From positions 98,012,204 to 98,076,203 of the forward strand of contig NC_061115.1 in NCBI RefSeq assembly GCF_002878395.1: DNA of 64,000 nucleotides, in the 5' to 3' direction. Source of the stretch: Capsicum annuum (Eukaryota > Streptophyta > Magnoliopsida > Solanales > Solanaceae). Below are positions 60,297 through 64,000 of this stretch, in pieces (the stretch's first letter is position 1; every line of letters begins with the position of its first letter). The notes under the pieces were generated by a model. It was not told the DNA's origin, did no database searches, and worked only from the letters and a program-made list of their open reading frames with translations. The position numbers were made by a program, and so were the translations under genes.

Positions 60297-60320
60297 CACA
60301 CACACACACATATATATATA
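60184..60320. repeat. (TA)n and (CA)n tracts inside a duplicated integrase segment
   Basis: A 32-bp segment (TATCAAGACCATAAAAAGTA and on) at 60184-60214 recurs at 60265-60296, and (TA)n fills the space between (60219-60263). (CA)8 and a TA tract follow at 60295-60320. On the minus strand this gives the Ile-Tyr run of the 73-codon frame 60176-60397, which is not a gene. Confidence 0.85.
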
Positions 60321-61180
60321 GAAAGTGTGAAGTCCCTTAGAAAAGTGATTTGACCTTTTTTCCCTTTATTAAAATACTCCTCAATAGGAAAAATCATCTC
60401 TTCACTATTTTAAAAAAATGATTATTATCAAATTTATCATTCAAATATTTAGAATATAGGGGGAAAAAATAAGGAATAATCTCATACCTAAAAGGAATTA
60501 AATGTAACGTGCAAAATTTTTTTTAGGAATCCCACACAACTTTTTAGGAAAAACCCTATCCATGGAAAGGAAAAAAATAAGAACTAAAATTTATAAAAAT
60601 AAAAATGCGTATGGTAGGTTTTCTTAGGGAAAAACTTTAGGAACAAAATTTTTTATATATATCTATATATAAGTGCGAAGGACCTTAGAAATGTTGCTTG
60701 AACTTTTCGCCCTTCATTAAAAGTCTTTGTTTTAGACAAAATAGTCTTTTTACTTTTTTTTTTTTCTAATATTTAAGAGCTGAAAATTAATTAAATATAT
60801 TTGTTGTAAAACATTTCCTTATTAGAGTCATAATAATTAATGACAACTAATACCTTTTCATTAGTTTAAGAATTCTAAATCAACTAAATTTAATTTTAAG
60901 AAGATTTGAAAATCAAAAAATAAATATAAAAGCGTTAGAGTAAGAAAATCACGAAAAAGGACCCACCACCTACTTGAAACTTTTGATGGTAAAATATACA
61001 CGTGCTTACACTAAAATATGTATTTATGTTTACATTATTATATTCAAATGTGAAGAATCTTTGAAAAGTGATTTAAAATTTTTACACTTCATTAAAAATT
61101 GTCACAATAGATAAAATCATTTAGTTTCAAATAATTAAATGTTACACATGAGAGACACGTGCGATTAAACTAGTATACAT
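60321..61180 (+). repeat. Three diverged ~360-bp AT-rich repeats
   Basis: Starts at about 60325 (GTGTGAAGTCCCTTAGAAAA), 60672 (GTGCGAAGGACCTTAGAAAT) and 61050 (TGTGAAGAATCTTTGAAAAG), each followed by a TTCATTAAAA-type block. Copy 3 ends near CACGTGCGATTAAACTAGT (61157-61175). No coding content. Possible non-autonomous transposon fragments. Confidence 0.6.
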
Positions 61181-61331
61181 GATTACCAACAACTCTTGTA
61201 GAAGTAAAACTAATCAAGTCAAAATTGGAAAAACTTTGCTACCAATGTCATGAATCACATAAAACCAGAAAACAAAACCAACCAAAACTTTATTACTTAG
61301 ACAAAACCAATTTCCTTCATCTACATATATA
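61181..61331. other. Unassigned AT-rich spacer
   Basis: Nothing recognised. Confidence 0.4.
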
Positions 61332-61429
61332 CTAGGGGTGATATGGCCCGTGTTAGCAAGGGCCCAACGTAAAGTATATTTTTAGGTTAATTATTATGGT
61401 TTATAATATTTTTTTACGTAATTTTTAAA

Positions 61430-61720
61430 TAATATATGCTGCACCTTTTGTCTCAATTTATGTGGTATTGATAAAATTTTAAGAGTTAACTAAATTTTAA
61501 AATTTTTTAAATTATTAGTTATTGTAATTTATCGTACTTTTTCTTCTGTCTCAATTTATGGTCAATAATAAAATTTAGAGAGTCAGCTATGTGTAGTAAT
61601 AAAATTTAGAGAGTCAACTAAATTTTTTTACTTCTTTTTAATTAGTTTAAGTTGTTAATTATTATGATTTATAATAATTTTATGTAATTCTCAAATATAT
61701 AACAAATTAAAAAAAAAAAA
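61430..61720. repeat. Repeats of TCTCAATTTATGTGG type
   Basis: Units containing TCTCAATTTATG and AAATTTAGAGAGTCA, which recur through 62690-63800. One copy at 63111 reads CTCCCTCTGTCCCAATATAT, like the ends of Stowaway-type MITEs. Confidence 0.6.
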
Positions 61721-61859
61721 AGTAAAACAAACAAATGTAAAAGGAAATATGTAAGTAGGCAACACAAGCAAACATGTTGATCTGATGCTTGATTGTCATC
61801 CTTTATAAGTGAGATAATAAATCACAAATGTCTATTTAAGTGGCACAATGTTTAGATAG

Positions 61860-62590
61860 ACACAATAATTAATTAGGAGTGATATAGAAAATTCACGGTT
61901 GAAGCAACAAAGATATAAATGACTTACAACAACTAATTGAAAGTGACATAGAAAAATACTATAAAAATAATTAAGTGAGTCTACTATAAGACATCAAGTT
62001 AATTTAAAACGTTAAGAGTTAATTTACCATTTTATGTCTATTTTATTTTTTATTAAATATTATTAATTTTTAATATATAGATGACTTATAATAATTAATT
62101 AGGAGTGATATAATAAAATTACAGTTGAAGCAGCTGAAACAGACATGCCATAAATATTGAATTTATTTATTTTATTAAATTTGATTGATTTTTCAATAAT
62201 TAATTAGGGGTGATATAGTAAAATTATGGTTGAAGCAACTGAAGTAGATGAGTCATAAATGTTTATTTTATCTTTTTAATCAAATGTTATTTATTTTTTA
62301 ATACATAAATGAGTTATAATAATTAATTAGGGGTTATAAAGTAAAATCATAAATTGGATATTATTAATTTTTCAATACATAAACGACTTATAATAATTAA
62401 TTAGGAATGATATAGTAAAATCACGGTTGACGCAGCTGAAATAGACATGTCATAAATGTCTATCAGCTGAAACAGACATGTGATAACAACTATTTTTTAA
62501 TTAAACATTATTAATTTTTTTAATATATAAATAACTTAAAATAATTAATTAAAGGTTATATAGTAAAATCATGGAGCAAATAGCTTGCTG
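61860..62590. repeat. Tandem AATTAATTAGG array
   Basis: Six or more diverged units of roughly 90-200 bp, each with ATAATTAATTAGGGGTGATA, then AAATCACGGTTGAAGCAGCT, GACATGTCATAAATG and a T-rich end. The pattern returns at 63800-64000. Confidence 0.75.
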
Positions 62591-62637
62591 AAGCAGGCAT
62601 GATGAAACTTAGCTCATTTCTACTATAGTAGTAAATA

Positions 62638-64000
62638 CTAGATGCATAGAGCCCGTGCAAGCACGGGCCCAACATAGATTGTTTTTTGTCTTAATTTATG
62701 TGATATCGTTAAATTTTTAAGATTTAATTAAATTTCTTGAATGATTTTTAAATATTTTAAGTTATTAATTATTATGATGTATAATACTTTATAATTTGTA
62801 GATAATATGTGTTACTTTTGTTATTTCAATTTATGCGACACCGATGAAATTTAGAGAGTCAATGAAATTTTTAATATAATTTTTAAATTGTCTTGTTGTT
62901 TTTAAATATTTTAAGTTGTTAATTATTGTAATTTATAATCCTTTTACATAATTTTCAGATAATATATTTTTCTGTTTCTATTTCAATTTATTTGCATTGA
63001 TAAAATTTAGAGAGCCAACTAAATTTTTTATATAAAGTTTCAACACATTTTAGTTTTTTAATTATTGTAATTTATAGTACTTTCTACTATTTTTCAAATA
63101 ATATGTTACTCCCTCTGTCCCAATATATGTGTGTTATAGTTTTTTATGAATCAATTAAATTCTTTATATGTCGTTAAATAATTTAAGTTGTACATGTTTT
63201 AAATTTATCAAGTTTTTAATTATTTTGATTTGTAATAGTTTTACGTAGTATTTTAAAATATATAACAGATTAATTTTTTTAGACATTTGAAACTGTTAGC
63301 TATTATAATTTTTGATATTTTTCACGTAATTTACAGTTAATATATATCACTCTCCTTATCCAAACTTTTATGGTATTGATAGTCAATTATATATTTAAAA
63401 TAAGTTAAATTTTTTTATTATTGTGATTTATAATATTTTTTCTTTCGTTCCAATTTAAATGACACTGGTATAATTTTGGGAATCTATCAAATATTTTATA
63501 TCTTTAATTTTTTAAGTTGTTTATTATTGTGATTTTTAGTATTTTCTACGTATTCATTTGGTCTCAATTTATGTGACATAAATAAAATTAGATAATCAAT
63601 TATATTTTAAATATTTTTTTTTAGATATTTTAATCTATTAGTTATTGTAATTTATAATACTCTCTACTTGTCCAAACTTTTGTGGCGTTGATTGTCAATT
63701 ATATTTTTAAAAATAATTTAAATTTTTAATTATTGTGATTTATAATACTTTTTCTTTTATTTATATTTAAGTGACATTGATATAATTTCGAGAGTCAGCC
63801 AAATATTACGATTGAAGAAGCGAAGCAGACATGTATTAAATGACTCATAATAATTAATTACAAGCGATATACAAAATTTCTATAAAACGCCAAGTTAATA
63901 TAAAACACCAAGGGTTAATTTATTATTTTATATCTATTTTATTTTTTTATTAAATATTATTAATTTTTAACACTTAAATGATGTATAACAATTAATTAGG
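62638..64000 (-). mobile_element. Helitron-like element, copy 2 (candidate, runs out of window)
   Basis: The minus strand ends with the perfect hairpin GCCCGTGCTTGCACGGGC (62651-62668), then TCTATGCATCTAG, with T next (62637). This is a well-formed Helitron 3' end. The body holds the same repeat types as copy 1, and the 5' end lies beyond 64000. No coding content. Confidence 0.55.
62690..63800. repeat. ~150-bp AT-rich repeat array
   Basis: About seven diverged units: TTCAATTTATGCGACAC, GAAATTTAGAGAGTCAA, TTTTAAGTTGTTAATTATTG, TAATTTATAATAC, in that order. A MITE-like head (CTCCCTCTGTCCCA) is at 63111. No genes. Confidence 0.65.

Larger units (their letters stand above)
61332..62637 (-). mobile_element. 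Helitron-like element, copy 1 (candidate)
   Basis: On the minus strand the sequence ends GGGCCCTTGCTAACACGGGC, about a dozen bases, then CTAG followed by T (61332). This is the Helitron 3' pattern: a hairpin, CTAG, insertion before T. No helicase gene is present, so it would be non-autonomous. Its start is inferred to abut copy 2 at 62637. The interior contains the AATTAATTAGG repeats. Confidence 0.45.

Noticed and set aside
60176..60397. Minus frame with an Ile-Tyr run
   Set aside because: TA microsatellite inside an integrase remnant.
61157..61175. CACGTGCGATTAAACTAGT as a third Helitron end
   Set aside because: The hairpin is very short and no second copy with the same end is visible here.
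1..64000. Search for host genes, tRNA, rRNA, or integrated pararetrovirus sequence
   Set aside because: No tRNA-like box pairs, rRNA stretches, exon-like conserved proteins or pararetrovirus motifs were recognised. Reading by eye could miss short exons.

Overview
This window is plant nuclear DNA, very AT-rich and built almost entirely of decayed, nested LTR retrotransposons. No host gene, tRNA or rRNA could be supported. The look of the LTRs and of the Ty3/gypsy pol fragments suggests a dicot, probably Solanaceae; that is my impression, not a database result. The setting resembles repeat-rich, gene-poor (pericentromere-like) chromatin. Every gag/pol remnant carries stops and frameshifts, so nothing here should make a retrotransposon protein.

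Layout. 1-5375: two LTRs of one Ty3/gypsy family (called G here), both on the minus strand and joined directly end to end. 5376-6296: plus-strand integrase/chromodomain remnant. 6297 to about 7867: one end of a CACTA-like DNA transposon plus unassigned sequence. About 7868-29914: a minus-strand gypsy element (family F). Its pol end lies at 10.3-11.2 kb, its gag end at 21.1-21.9 kb, and its 5' LTR at 22003-29914. It is split by two later insertions. One is an Athila-like element (11536-20508, target duplication GACTC) holding a solo LTR (13778-15269, CCCAC). The other is a Tat/Athila-like gag-only element (24268-29822, GGGCC/GGACC) holding a 620-bp TRIM (27671-28290, AAAGG).

29915-32397: weak LTR-like sequence. 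32398-46701: a plus-strand G element with 5' LTR, tRNA-Met-type primer site, gag, protease, RT, RNase H and integrase. Its gag is split by an internally deleted Athila-like element (37254-43424, CTAGT), which holds a solo LTR (39460-42089). 46702 to about 60296: a minus-strand G element that cut into the integrase of the previous one. Its 3' LTR is split by a large non-autonomous LTR element (LARD-like, 50468-58520, AGAGA). 60297-64000: microsatellites, three diverged ~360-bp repeats, and two Helitron-like 3' ends in head-to-tail order inside a very AT-rich repeat array.

Two primer-site classes separate the families. G, F, the LARD and the TRIM use a site complementary to initiator tRNA-Met (TGGTATCAGAGC-type). 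The Athila/Tat-like elements use a tRNA-Asp-type site (TGGCACCGTTG-type). Five-base target duplications, seen directly, fix the order of insertion at most levels. All boundaries and homologies were found by eye, without alignment software.
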